NCBI GenBank assembly: GCA_002746645.1
Contig: PDPU01000014.1
Location: 1-33,505, forward strand
Origin: Gammaproteobacteria bacterium
GTDB taxonomy: Bacteria > Pseudomonadota > Gammaproteobacteria > Granulosicoccales > Granulosicoccaceae
Reading direction: 5' to 3'
DNA: 33,505 nucleotides
Of the stretch, positions 17,188-30,959 are shown one piece after another. The position numbers and the translations under genes are program-made. Below the pieces are notes generated by a model, which was given only the letters and a program-made list of their open reading frames with translations, was not told where the DNA came from and did not search any database. Within the stretch, counting starts at the first letter, position 1. Each line of letters starts with the position of its first letter.

Positions 17188-18297
17188 ATGACCAAGCCAA
17201 GTCACTATCAGGGCCTCATTCACCGCTACCGCGATCGTCTGCCGGTGGGTCCGAACACGCCCATCGTCAGTCTCAACGAAGGTGACACGCCCCTGATCGA
17301 ACTCGTGAACATCCCGAAGGAGTTCGGTGTCGATGCACGCATCCACGTGAAGTTCGAGGGTCTCAACCCCACCTGCTCGTTCAAGGATCGAGGCATGACG
17401 ATGGCGGTCTCGAAGGCGGCCGAAGAGGGTGCCAGAGCCATCGTCTGTGCCTCCACCGGCAACACCTCGGCCGCCGCCGCTGCCTATGCCGCGCGAGCCG
17501 GCATGACTGCCTTCGTGCTCATCCCCGAAGGCAAGATCGCCATGGGCAAGCTCGCCCAGGCCATCGCCCACGGCGCCGTGGTGCTGCAGATCAAGGGCAA
17601 CTTCGATGACGGCATGCGTCTGGTCAAGGAGGTGGCGGAGGAAGCACCGGTGGCGATCGTGAATTCGATCAACCCCTACCGTCTCCAGGGCCAGAAGACG
17701 GCTGCCTTCGAAATCGTCGAAGCGCTTGGCCGGGCGCCCGACTACCACTGCATCCCGGTTGGCAACGCCGGCAACATTTCGGCCTACTGGATCGGCTTCA
17801 GCGAAGCGGCGGGGCAGAACACTGCCTGTTGCCAGCACTGCATGATCGACAAGCCGATGACCGACAGCCGCCCCGTCATGGTCGGCTACCAGGCCGATGG
17901 CGCCGCCCCCTTCATGCGCGGCAGGCCCGTGCCCGATCCCGAAACCCTGGCCACGGCCATCCGCATCGGCAACCCGCAGAGCTGGGACCTCGCGTTGGCG
18001 GCCGTGTCGGAATCGGGCGGCTGGTTCGACGAGATCAGTGACGAAGCGCTGCTCGCGACACAGGCGCTGCTCGCGACGAAGGAAGGCGTGTTCTGCGAAC
18101 CGGCCTCGGCGGTATCACTCTGCGGGGCGCTGGCCGACCTCAGGTCCGGCAAGTTGCCTGCGGGTAGCGTCATTACCTGCACGCTGACCGGACATGGCCT
18201 CAAGGATCCGCACATCGCCATCCGCGGCAAGGAAGCGGTGGAGACGGTCGATGCCGAGTTGTCGGCCGTGCGCGAGGCGATCCTGTCGCATATCTGA
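17188..18297 (+). CDS. thrC: Threonine synthase
   Basis: A PLP enzyme converting O-phosphohomoserine to threonine. The PLP lysine is Lys66 in SFKDRGM; the phosphate/substrate loop ASTGNTSAAAAAYAARAG and the cofactor glycine loop PVGNAGNISAYW are intact. The 369-aa length fits the shorter class of ThrC. Between WIGFSEAAG and VGYQADGAAP there is a segment about 14 residues longer than I would expect, with three cysteines (ACCQHCMID); it may be a lineage-specific loop. It is probably co-transcribed with hom. Confidence 0.95.
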   Translation: MTKPSHYQGLIHRYRDRLPVGPNTPIVSLNEGDTPLIELVNIPKEFGVDARIHVKFEGLNPTCSFKDRGMTMAVSKAAEEGARAIVCASTGNTSAAAAAYAARAGMTAFVLIPEGKIAMGKLAQAIAHGAVVLQIKGNFDDGMRLVKEVAEEAPVAIVNSINPYRLQGQKTAAFEIVEALGRAPDYHCIPVGNAGNISAYWIGFSEAAGQNTACCQHCMIDKPMTDSRPVMVGYQADGAAPFMRGRPVPDPETLATAIRIGNPQSWDLALAAVSESGGWFDEISDEALLATQALLATKEGVFCEPASAVSLCGALADLRSGKLPAGSVITCTLTGHGLKDPHIAIRGKEAVETVDAELSAVREAILSHI

Positions 18298-18413
18298 AAT
18301 GGCATTGTCCGATACGGGCCTGGTGGCTTCGCTGCCGGGGGAGGTTCACTGCTGGTTTGTTCAGGTCAGTGAGATGACCGGCGAACGATGCACTTCACTT
18401 CCGCACGAGCTGC

Positions 18414-18452
18414 ATCGTGCCGACTCCAGCACTTTTTATCGTGCCGACTCCA
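18414..18452. repeat. 15-bp direct repeat at the aat 3' end
   Basis: ATCGTGCCGACTCCA occurs at 18414-18428 and 18438-18452, with a 24-nt period. The second copy encodes the last codons of aat; the first lies beyond its stop. It looks like a small tandem duplication of the gene end. Confidence 0.7.
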
Positions 18453-19131
18453 ACATCCTCACCGCCGGATTCTCGCTCGACCCCCCGAGTTCCTGCAGCG
18501 CTTCGAGGTAATGCTGCCGCCCGATCGATTCCGCACCCATGCTGAGCAGATGATCGGTTTCGAGCTGGCAGTCGATGAGGTCGTAGTCACCGCATTGTGC
18601 CAGTGCCACCAGCGCGACCTTCGAGGCATCACTGACCCGCGAGAACATCGATTCGCCGATGAACACCCTGCCGATGCCGATGCCGTAGAGTCCGCCCACG
18701 AACTCGTGGGCCTTCCACACTTCGAGTGAGTGCGCATAGCCGAGTTCGTGCAGCCGGCAATAGGCCTCGATCATCTCGTCGGTAATCCAGGTGCCCTTGC
18801 TGCCGCGTCGCGGACCGCCGCAGTTCCTGATGACTTCGCGAAAGGCAAGGTCGAAGGTCACGTCGAAGTCACCGCGACGCAGCACCTTGGCGAGACTGCG
18901 TCGGATTCTGATCTTCTTGGGCCAGATCACGCAGCGTGGGTCGGGTGACCACCAGAGAATCGGATCACCGGCCTCGTACCAGGGAAAGATGCCGGAGTGG
19001 TAGGCCGCGAGCAGGCGTTCGGGTGCGAGGTTGGCACCGGCCATGAGAAGACCATTCGGCTCGCGCAGGGCCGTACGCGGTGCCGGGAACGGTGTCTTCC
19101 TGTCGTCGGCCAGCAGAAACGGAATGGGCAT
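18436..19131 (-). CDS. aat: Leucyl/phenylalanyl-tRNA--protein transferase
   Basis: Adds Leu or Phe from aminoacyl-tRNA to N-terminal Arg/Lys of proteins, marking them for ClpAP (bacterial N-degron pathway). Conserved sequence: GLLMAGANLAPERLLAAY, HSGIFPWYEAGDPILWWSPD, TWITDEMIEAYCRLHELGYAHS, GGLYGIGIGRVFIGESMFS and SKVALVAL. Start ATG 19131 gives 231 aa and begins at the usual family position; the longer in-frame extension upstream has no family resemblance. Two 10-bp direct repeats lie just before the start. It shares strand and neighbourhood with trxB. Confidence 0.95.
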   Translation of the reverse strand: MPIPFLLADDRKTPFPAPRTALREPNGLLMAGANLAPERLLAAYHSGIFPWYEAGDPILWWSPDPRCVIWPKKIRIRRSLAKVLRRGDFDVTFDLAFREVIRNCGGPRRGSKGTWITDEMIEAYCRLHELGYAHSLEVWKAHEFVGGLYGIGIGRVFIGESMFSRVSDASKVALVALAQCGDYDLIDCQLETDHLLSMGAESIGRQHYLEALQELGGSSENPAVRMLESAR

Positions 19132-19140
19132 GGCTGGTGT

Positions 19141-19170
19141 GGTTGTTCGGGTAGCGCCTGGGTTGTTCGG
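19141..19170. promoter_or_regulatory. Paired 10-bp repeats upstream of aat
   Basis: GGTTGTTCGG occurs at 19141-19150 and 19161-19170, exactly 20 bp apart (about two helical turns), 10-40 nt upstream of the aat start on the minus strand. The spacing resembles tandem operator half-sites, or the repeat could be incidental. Confidence 0.3.
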
Positions 19171-19261
19171 ACAATGCTTGTAACGCCGGAAATACTGCCG
19201 GAAACGTTTCGGGTGGCGAGAAAAAGAAGCCGCACGCAACGATGTTCGGCTCGTGCAGGTT

Positions 19262-25114
<5,853 letters not shown>

Positions 25115-25222
25115 GTGCGTGATGTTGTGAGGAGTGAACAATGGGGTGAGTGACGAGGTTGGCGATGAGACCGAACCAGGCGTTCAACCGGCACTTTTCC
25201 TTCTGAAAGGGGTCGAAACCGC

Positions 25223-25993
25223 ATGAAAATCAACACTGCTGTCGTTCTTGCCGTGGCGCTGACTGCCGGTGCGGGCATGGCCGTCGTGCCGGCGATGGCA
25301 CAGAACTCTGCCACGGAGGCTGAGGCAGATGCGGTTCGGGCATCGAAACCCTTGTCGGCCGAGGCCTCGTCTGACACTTCGAAGGAGACCTCGTCTCAGC
25401 CGGGTGCGGGCATCGCGCGTCTCGAGCGCTTCCTCGACAACAACGACAGCTTCTCGGCGCGCTTCGAGCAGACGCTCTATGACGCCGACAATGCGCCGTT
25501 GCAGACCTCGCGCGGCACGATGCGCCTCAAGCGCCCCGGTCGTTTCATCTGGGACTACGAAACGGAAGCCGGAACCCCCACGAGCGGTCAGCGGCTGGTT
25601 GCCGACGGTGAACGCGTCTGGATGCTCGACGACGAACTCGAGCAGGTCACCGTGAATCCGATTGCCCAGTCGATGAGCGGCAGCCCGTTCGCGCTGTTGA
25701 TGGGCACGGCGTCGCTTGACGAAGCCTTCGATGCCGAGACACTCGGCGTCGTCGACGGCATCGAGTGGGTGTCACTCACGCCGCTCTCGGAAACCTCGGA
25801 TTTCGAGCAGGTGTACATCGGACTGAACAATGCAGGTCTCGCGGCGATGGAACTTCGCGACAACTTCGGTCAGGCCACGCAGATTCGTTTCACCGACTTC
25901 GATGCGGGGGTGAGCTTCGAGGACGAGCTGTTCGAATTCAAGGTTCCGACGGGTTACGATGTGATCGGTCTCGACGAGATGCGCGGGCAGTAG
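25223..25993 (+). CDS. lolA: Outer-membrane lipoprotein carrier LolA
   Basis: A periplasmic chaperone carrying lipoproteins from LolCDE to LolB. The signal peptide spans residues 1-26 (ends VVPAMAQ). An unusual Ser/Ala/Glu-rich spacer of about 45 residues precedes the conserved fold, which starts at IARLERFLDNNDSFSARFEQT. Family stretches SRGTMRLKRPGRFIWDYE and GERVWMLDDELEQVTV are present. At 256 aa it is longer than the roughly 200 aa of E. coli LolA because of that spacer. AAAGGGG precedes the ATG. Confidence 0.94.
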   Translation: MKINTAVVLAVALTAGAGMAVVPAMAQNSATEAEADAVRASKPLSAEASSDTSKETSSQPGAGIARLERFLDNNDSFSARFEQTLYDADNAPLQTSRGTMRLKRPGRFIWDYETEAGTPTSGQRLVADGERVWMLDDELEQVTVNPIAQSMSGSPFALLMGTASLDEAFDAETLGVVDGIEWVSLTPLSETSDFEQVYIGLNNAGLAAMELRDNFGQATQIRFTDFDAGVSFEDELFEFKVPTGYDVIGLDEMRGQ

Positions 25994-26069
25994 ATCAACA
26001 CGCCCACCCGGCAACGCAATGGTGTCTGTTGATCAAGCCACTGGGCGGTAGACGAATCAAGCGGGTGGA

Positions 26070-27518
26070 ATGAGCGGGCCAACGGATGATCTCTTCGGTG
26101 ATGTGAGCAGGGGCGGCGCAGAAAATGCGCAACCGGCCGCATCACGCGTACACGGCTCCCCGGCAGCCACTCCTGCCGCCGGCGAGCGAGATGCGGCCGA
26201 CCCGACGCGCCCCCTGGCCGACCGCATGCGCCCGCGTTCGCTCGACGAGTTCGCCGGGCAACAGCATCTCCTCGACGGCGACAGCCCGCTCCGTCTCGCG
26301 CTCGAGGAAGGTCGCCTGCATTCGATGGTGTTCTGGGGCCCTCCCGGTACCGGCAAGACCACGCTTGCGCGGCTGATCGCCCGCAAGGGCGGGGCGGAAT
26401 TCATGAGCCTTTCGGCGGTGCTCTCGGGAGTCAGGGACATTCGCGAGAAGGTGGCCGAGGCCAGCGCGCGCCTGGCAGAGTCCGGGCGGCGCAGCGTGCT
26501 GTTCGTCGACGAAGTGCACCGTTTCAACAAGGCACAGCAGGACGCCTTCCTGCCGCACATCGAAGACGGCACCATCTATTTCGTCGGCGCAACCACCGAG
26601 AACCCGTCCTTCGAGCTGAACAACGCGTTGCTCTCGCGTCTGCGGGTGTACGTGCTGAACGCCCTCGAACCCGCCGACCTCGGCAAGGTCATCGACCGTG
26701 CGCTCGAAGACCCCGAACGCGGGCTCGGCGGCGCCGTGGAAATGGCCGCGGCCGAACGCGACCTTCTTGCGGCCATTGCCGATGGCGATGCCCGCCGCTC
26801 GCTGGTGTTGCTCGAACTCGCCGCCGACAGCGCCATCGAAAAGAACGGGCGCCGCGTGATCGACGAAGCTGTGCTGAAGAGCGTGACGCGCGATTCGCTG
26901 CGGCGCTTCGACAAGGGCGGCGATCACTTCTACGATCAGATATCGGCGCTGCACAAGTCGATGCGCGGCTCCGATCCCGATGCCGCACTCTACTGGTTCG
27001 CGCGCATGCTCGACGGTGGCGCCGACCCCCTGTACATCTCGCGTCGCGTGCTCCGCTTCGCCTCCGAGGACATCGGCAACGCCGACCCGCGCGCAGCACA
27101 GCTTGCGCAGTTCAGTCACGCAACCTACGAACGGCTCGGCAGCCCCGAAGGCGAACTTGCGATAGCTCAGGCCATCGTGTTCTGCGCCTGCGCGCCGAAG
27201 AGCAACGCCGTCTACAAGGCCTTCAAGGCGGCGATGGCGGCGGTGCGGGAACACGGCACACAGCCCGTACCGCTTGAACTCAGAAATACCAGCACCGAGT
27301 TGATGCGCGAACTCGGTTACGGTGAAGGTTACCGCTACGCTCATGATGAGGTCGACGGCTTCGCCGCCGGCGCCCACTACCTTCCTGAATCACTACGCGG
27401 CACACGATTCTACGAGCCGGTGGCGCGGGGGCTCGAAATCCAGATCGGTGAGCGGCTGGCGGAACTCCGGCGGCGGAATGCGAGTGCAAAGCCAACCGAA
27501 GATGCTGATGGTGAGTGA
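26070..27518 (+). CDS. rarA: Replication-associated recombination protein A (AAA+ ATPase, MgsA/RarA)
   Basis: A replication-fork AAA+ ATPase of the RarA/WRNIP1 family. After a 45-residue Ala/Pro-rich N-terminal leader: RPRSLDEFAGQQHLL, Walker A GPPGTGKTT (about 90-98), Walker B LFVDEVHRFNKAQQDAFLP, sensor GATTENPSFELN and arginine-finger region ALLSRLRVY. The C-terminal tetramerisation part includes RFASEDIGNADP and ALYWFARMLDGGADP. The length of 482 aa is slightly above the E. coli 447 because of the leader. It closes the ftsK-lolA-rarA cluster; serS, the usual next gene in E. coli, is not in the window. Confidence 0.96.
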   Translation: MSGPTDDLFGDVSRGGAENAQPAASRVHGSPAATPAAGERDAADPTRPLADRMRPRSLDEFAGQQHLLDGDSPLRLALEEGRLHSMVFWGPPGTGKTTLARLIARKGGAEFMSLSAVLSGVRDIREKVAEASARLAESGRRSVLFVDEVHRFNKAQQDAFLPHIEDGTIYFVGATTENPSFELNNALLSRLRVYVLNALEPADLGKVIDRALEDPERGLGGAVEMAAAERDLLAAIADGDARRSLVLLELAADSAIEKNGRRVIDEAVLKSVTRDSLRRFDKGGDHFYDQISALHKSMRGSDPDAALYWFARMLDGGADPLYISRRVLRFASEDIGNADPRAAQLAQFSHATYERLGSPEGELAIAQAIVFCACAPKSNAVYKAFKAAMAAVREHGTQPVPLELRNTSTELMRELGYGEGYRYAHDEVDGFAAGAHYLPESLRGTRFYEPVARGLEIQIGERLAELRRRNASAKPTEDADGE

Positions 27519-27578
27519 AGGGTTCGGTGGCAGCCGACCGTGAACCGTGAAACAAGGGCAGTTTCAAACGCGAGGATC

Positions 27579-27656
27579 CTGAAACACCTTGGATTGCATT
27601 TTGGCAACAAGCAGTATTTCCACCGATGCGCGTTGCACTCAGTCCGGGTAGGGTTT
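27579..27656 (+). repeat. Upstream element, copy 1 (before the 565-aa repeat protein)
   Basis: This is nearly the same sequence as 30853-30929. The best-conserved 39-nt block (27617-27655) differs from the other copy (30890-30928) at four positions, all transitions. The block ends 30 nt before the start codon, almost exactly as in copy 2 (31 nt). It may contain a shared promoter or 5' leader, or be the edge of a duplicated segment. Confidence 0.85.
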
Positions 27657-27685
27657 GTCTGTGGCCTTCATTCAGGAATACCATC

Positions 27686-29383
27686 ATGACATCACCGATA
27701 TCACCCATATCCGACACGATCAATAATGCAGTCCAGACTGTAAAGTCGCTCTTGCCGAATGAGCAGCGAAAGGAGCCAGCTTCCTCTCCGGCAGACAGCG
27801 GGCAAGCGGGTGGCGGGGGCAACAATCCCGCCAGCGTCGGGCAGCCGCAAGGCGCCCAGGGGCAGCAGGGCGGGTCTCTTGCGGATTCAATAGCCAGTGG
27901 AACCGGCCTGCAATCCCTGGCCAGCCGGATACCCGGCATTTCCAGTATCACCCAGAGCAGAACCGAGAATGCGTCCGACAGCATGGCCAACGCCGACCGG
28001 ATACGCGAAAAGCTCAAAGACGGCTTGACTGACGAAGTCACCGAACGCGAGCTGCACGAAATCACGGACTTGGTAAAGGGACTGGATACTCAGGATACAC
28101 GTGAAGTCATCGATAACCTGAGCGATGGTGATCTGAAGAAATGGTTCGATGAATTTCACGACAAGCCGGCCTTGGGGGATAAAGCGGATTTGGATTTCGA
28201 CAGGAAAGAGCGTGCAGAGGCATACGAAATGCTTGCAAACCGTCTCGACGGCTCTCGGCTGTTGCGCGTTCACAACAACATTGATGGCAGCGACAACAAC
28301 ATTGATGGCAGCGAGAGGCAACTGGAGTTCGCCGATGCGGTAGCGAAGTCAGCATCCCGCAGTTCGCAGCTCAACTATGTCGACAGGCTGGCAGAGCAGC
28401 TTGACGGCAATCCCTCGCACGAAGATAATCACCTCGGCAGCACCGTCGCCAAGGCATGGAACGGTGATTCGATCGGAGCCGTGCGTGTGCTCGAAGGGCT
28501 TGATGCAGGCGGCTTGCAGTCAGCGCTTTCAAGGCTTGACAATCGCCAGCTTGAAACACTCGTCTCCAGCGCTCAGCAGCGCAGGGATTCATATAGTTGG
28601 AAAGGGCCTGTGTATGCCACTAGCGCCTCACCCGAGCGGCTTGTGAACATACTGGAAACGGCCGAAGGCATGAAGGACGTGAACGCCAAGGCGAGGCTGT
28701 TCGAAGTATCAGGATCACAACTCGACAAGCTCGATGGTGGACCGTTTTCGGGCGATGAAGCGCGGGTGAACGTCACCGATGCCATGACGGGGCTCTTGAA
28801 GTCCGACGTGACAGGTGTGGTGGGTGCGCTGGAATCGGAAAGTGTTGCTGGCACAAACACCAGATCTGAGGAGTTGCATGAACTTGGTACACGTTCCGGA
28901 AACGGTCTCAGCACCTACATGCAGTCGATGCTGGAGCAAGGAAAGGCCGACACCGTAGGCGAAATGATGCTGAGCCTGCAAACGGGAAATAATCATCAGA
29001 CACCCGTCAACAGATTCCTTGCGGAGGAACAGGGCAGACTCAACTACCAGAATGCCGCCAATCTCGGCTACTACATCGGCGCGATGCGTGAGGGCATCGG
29101 TGCCATGAATCAAAGCACGGCCAGGCAAGGCGAGTTGGTTTCCAATATCTTCAGAACGTCCATCAGTCTCGCTGGAGTCGTCAGCGGTAGCTCAGGCGGC
29201 TTCGCCGCCTCCATTCTTCTCGGGTCGCTGACCCATGAGGCAGTGAATTCGGTGGCGTCGAACATCACCAGCGAGCGTCAGTCGCTGGCGGATGGCTTGG
29301 AAACTCTTGCCTGGCCCGACATCAACAACAGCACCGTTGAAAGTGCATTCGGCGACGCGGTCGACAGGGTCGTGCGTAATTGA
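27686..29383 (+). CDS. Uncharacterised helical-repeat protein A (effector-like), 565 aa
   Basis: Family not recognised. ATG 27686 is chosen for AGGA 8 nt upstream. There is no signal peptide. Residues 25-65 are a Gly/Gln/Pro/Ser-rich low-complexity linker. Residues 118-160 (TERELHEITDLVKGL then NLSDGDLKKWFDEF) form a conserved acidic/amphipathic segment shared with protein B. Residues about 174-350 are one copy of a 165-175-residue unit (EFADAVAKSAS, VRVLEGLDAGGLQSAL, SPERLVNILETAEGMKDVN, KARLFEV). The C-terminal region (351-565) includes LGYYIGAMREGIGAMNQ, a hydrophobic Gly/Ser-rich stretch (about 485-520) and RQSLADGLE. No catalytic motif is visible. The stop overlaps the next gene by 4 nt. 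The hydrophobic C-terminus could be membrane-active; this is inference. Confidence 0.8.
   Translation: MTSPISPISDTINNAVQTVKSLLPNEQRKEPASSPADSGQAGGGGNNPASVGQPQGAQGQQGGSLADSIASGTGLQSLASRIPGISSITQSRTENASDSMANADRIREKLKDGLTDEVTERELHEITDLVKGLDTQDTREVIDNLSDGDLKKWFDEFHDKPALGDKADLDFDRKERAEAYEMLANRLDGSRLLRVHNNIDGSDNNIDGSERQLEFADAVAKSASRSSQLNYVDRLAEQLDGNPSHEDNHLGSTVAKAWNGDSIGAVRVLEGLDAGGLQSALSRLDNRQLETLVSSAQQRRDSYSWKGPVYATSASPERLVNILETAEGMKDVNAKARLFEVSGSQLDKLDGGPFSGDEARVNVTDAMTGLLKSDVTGVVGALESESVAGTNTRSEELHELGTRSGNGLSTYMQSMLEQGKADTVGEMMLSLQTGNNHQTPVNRFLAEEQGRLNYQNAANLGYYIGAMREGIGAMNQSTARQGELVSNIFRTSISLAGVVSGSSGGFAASILLGSLTHEAVNSVASNITSERQSLADGLETLAWPDINNSTVESAFGDAVDRVVRN
28272..28313 (+). repeat. Perfect 21-bp tandem duplication inside protein A
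   Basis: Two identical 21-nt units (28272-28292 and 28293-28313) encode consecutive NNIDGS(D/E) motifs. The paralogue B has a single, different loop here (NLPGYSA), so this is a recent slippage-type duplication in a surface loop. Confidence 0.95.
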
Positions 29384-29985
29384 AACGTGGACTGGTGGCG
29401 GGTTTTCTGCTTGGCATTGCGCTCGTGTTCGGAGCGAGGTGGGCAGCACCGGGTTGGTTCGACTTCGTGCTCCCACCTCGTTACGAATCACGAGGGATTG
29501 CGGTTTTCGACGGTGATCCGTCGCCACGCGAGGCGGTGGCAGGGCGGGATTTCAGTGCACTGGGTCAACAGTTGCTGACACTCCGCCACGGGCCGGCAAT
29601 GACGGATTCCTGCCGCCAACTTGCCACCGCCAGTATCGACAAGCCTTGTCACTTCCAGCGTGCCACGGCCATCGGGCAATGGCTGGCCGTGCTCGACGAT
29701 GCCGTGCGCGAGCAACGACTCGATCGCAAGACGCTGGCGGAAGGGTTCAACGAGATGGCGGTCACGCTGTTCACGGGCACCCCCGCAATCGATCAGCCGC
29801 TGCTGTCTGACTACCATGTCGAAAACCTGTCGAACCTGATCGAGCATGCCGATCGTCATCCTGAAAACGAGTTCATGCAACTGGTGATGCGGCTGGCGCT
29901 GGTAGACCTGGAAGGAACCGGCGTCGACTCCGGCATGATGGTTCGATTTCGGCGACCGCTGGCAACGGAAAGTGGCGATAGATGA
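29380..29985 (+). CDS. Small membrane-anchored protein C (immunity-like), 201 aa
   Basis: Family not recognised. It starts at a TTG overlapping the stop of protein A (TTGA), so translation is likely coupled; no Shine-Dalgarno of its own is visible. The N-terminus KRGLVAGFLLGIALVFGARW is a single hydrophobic anchor (about residues 3-20), predicting an inner-membrane protein with its body in the periplasm. The body shares a pattern with the next gene: DFSALGQQLLTLRHG (57-71), Cys90 in KPCHF, then IGQWLAVL (98-105). A second cysteine (Cys78) is not shared. Placement directly after a large repeat protein resembles immunity genes; that role is inferred from context only. Confidence 0.75.
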   Translation: MKRGLVAGFLLGIALVFGARWAAPGWFDFVLPPRYESRGIAVFDGDPSPREAVAGRDFSALGQQLLTLRHGPAMTDSCRQLATASIDKPCHFQRATAIGQWLAVLDDAVREQRLDRKTLAEGFNEMAVTLFTGTPAIDQPLLSDYHVENLSNLIEHADRHPENEFMQLVMRLALVDLEGTGVDSGMMVRFRRPLATESGDR

Positions 29986-30656
29986 ACACCGAGCAACCGT
30001 CACCACGCGCGAAACCGGGCAATCGCGGTGCCGGAATGGGTACCCTGCTCGGGTTGCCTCTCGGCGTTGTCTGTGGCTTGACCCTGCTCGCTTTCGCTTC
30101 AGGCCCGATGGCGTCGTTGCTGCCTTCAAGCGTCGACGTAACAGACCCTTTCGACACCATCTCACCGGCTCATCCACTGCGTGTTCCCTGGCCGGACCCA
30201 CGAGCAGCCATTGCCGAAGGCGACTTCACCGAGCTGGGACGGCAGCTCTTTCAGTTGCGCCGGGGTGCTCACGGCAACGGGCAGACGAATTACCTGGTGG
30301 AAAAGGACGAGCAAACCCCGTGCTACTACCCGAATGCCGACACCCTTGGCCAGTGGCTTGCCGTGCTGCAACAGAGCACCGGCTACAGCGCCTACGGCAA
30401 GGACAGAAAAGCACTGGCAACCGGCCTTGTCGAGATCGCGCGCGTGCTCGATGCCAGAGTCTCCGACACCAGCGAATTACGTAGTGCAGCCGAAGTCGCT
30501 CGCTCGATGGCGGAGGAATTGCGCGAGACAGATGGCCCTGCTGCCGAGGCGTTCGTCAACGCACTGGAAGGGCTTGCACTCTCGGGGGTGAACCACAGCG
30601 GTATCGAGAGCGCGGTGTTGCAACGGCGGCGTCTGCCCTTGTGGGAAGGGATCTGA
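29982..30656 (+). CDS. Small membrane-anchored protein D, paralogue of C, 224 aa
   Basis: Family not recognised. It overlaps protein C by 4 nt (ATGA). After a basic 19-residue start comes one hydrophobic helix (about 20-45), then a soluble region predicted to face the periplasm. Shared with C: DFTELGRQLFQLRRG (81-95), Cys114 in TPCYY and LGQWLAVL (122-129), with similar spacing. The C-terminal 60 residues are predicted helical. Two diverged copies in tandem suggest duplication followed by specialisation, as in multi-copy immunity genes. A hairpin at 30741 may end the A-C-D operon. Confidence 0.75.
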   Translation: MNTEQPSPRAKPGNRGAGMGTLLGLPLGVVCGLTLLAFASGPMASLLPSSVDVTDPFDTISPAHPLRVPWPDPRAAIAEGDFTELGRQLFQLRRGAHGNGQTNYLVEKDEQTPCYYPNADTLGQWLAVLQQSTGYSAYGKDRKALATGLVEIARVLDARVSDTSELRSAAEVARSMAEELRETDGPAAEAFVNALEGLALSGVNHSGIESAVLQRRRLPLWEGI

Positions 30657-30740
30657 ACTGTGTAGGCAGGTCAATGCCGTAACGGCGTTCACTGCTGATT
30701 GATGGCCCTGACAGTGGGCAACCGAAGTGTGCTGCCGTGG

Positions 30741-30760
30741 CATCTCCCTTCACGGAGATG
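30741..30760 (+). terminator. Hairpin after the A-C-D operon
   Basis: CATCTCC (30741-30747) and GGAGATG (30754-30760) form a 7-bp stem with a 6-nt loop, 84 nt past the stop of protein D. No T-tract follows. The rest of the 303-nt gap up to protein B holds the second upstream element and no supported gene. Confidence 0.38.
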
Positions 30761-30852
30761 AAAGAACCCGAATATACAGGACTCGTCATGGACGCCCCAA
30801 CTACGCCACTGCGGGGCCATCTACACGATGAAGGCTTCCAGCGCCAGGGGTT

Positions 30853-30929
30853 CTGAACCTTCAGGATTACATTCCAGCAATAGACAGTGTTTCCACTGAT
30901 GCGCGTTGCGCTCAGCCCAGGTAGGGTTG
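30853..30929 (+). repeat. Upstream element, copy 2 (before the 713-aa repeat protein)
   Basis: Second copy of the element at 27579-27656. In this copy the conserved block can fold a small hairpin (CTGA, bulged T, GCGC, GTT loop, GCGC, TCAG). The equivalent bases in copy 1 contain two mismatches without compensation, so a conserved RNA structure is not supported. After the block, sequences diverge up to each ribosome site (GGAG at 30947-30950 here). Confidence 0.85.
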
Positions 30930-30959
30930 CGTTGTCATCATCCAACGGAGAATATAATC

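Noticed and set aside
27617..27655. The upstream element as a CRISPR-like or tandem repeat
   Set aside because: Only two copies, 3.3 kb apart, with no spacers and no cas genes.
30788..30856. A 22-codon ATG frame in the gap before protein B
   Set aside because: No ribosome site, no counterpart before protein A, and it ends inside the repeated upstream element; chance frame.
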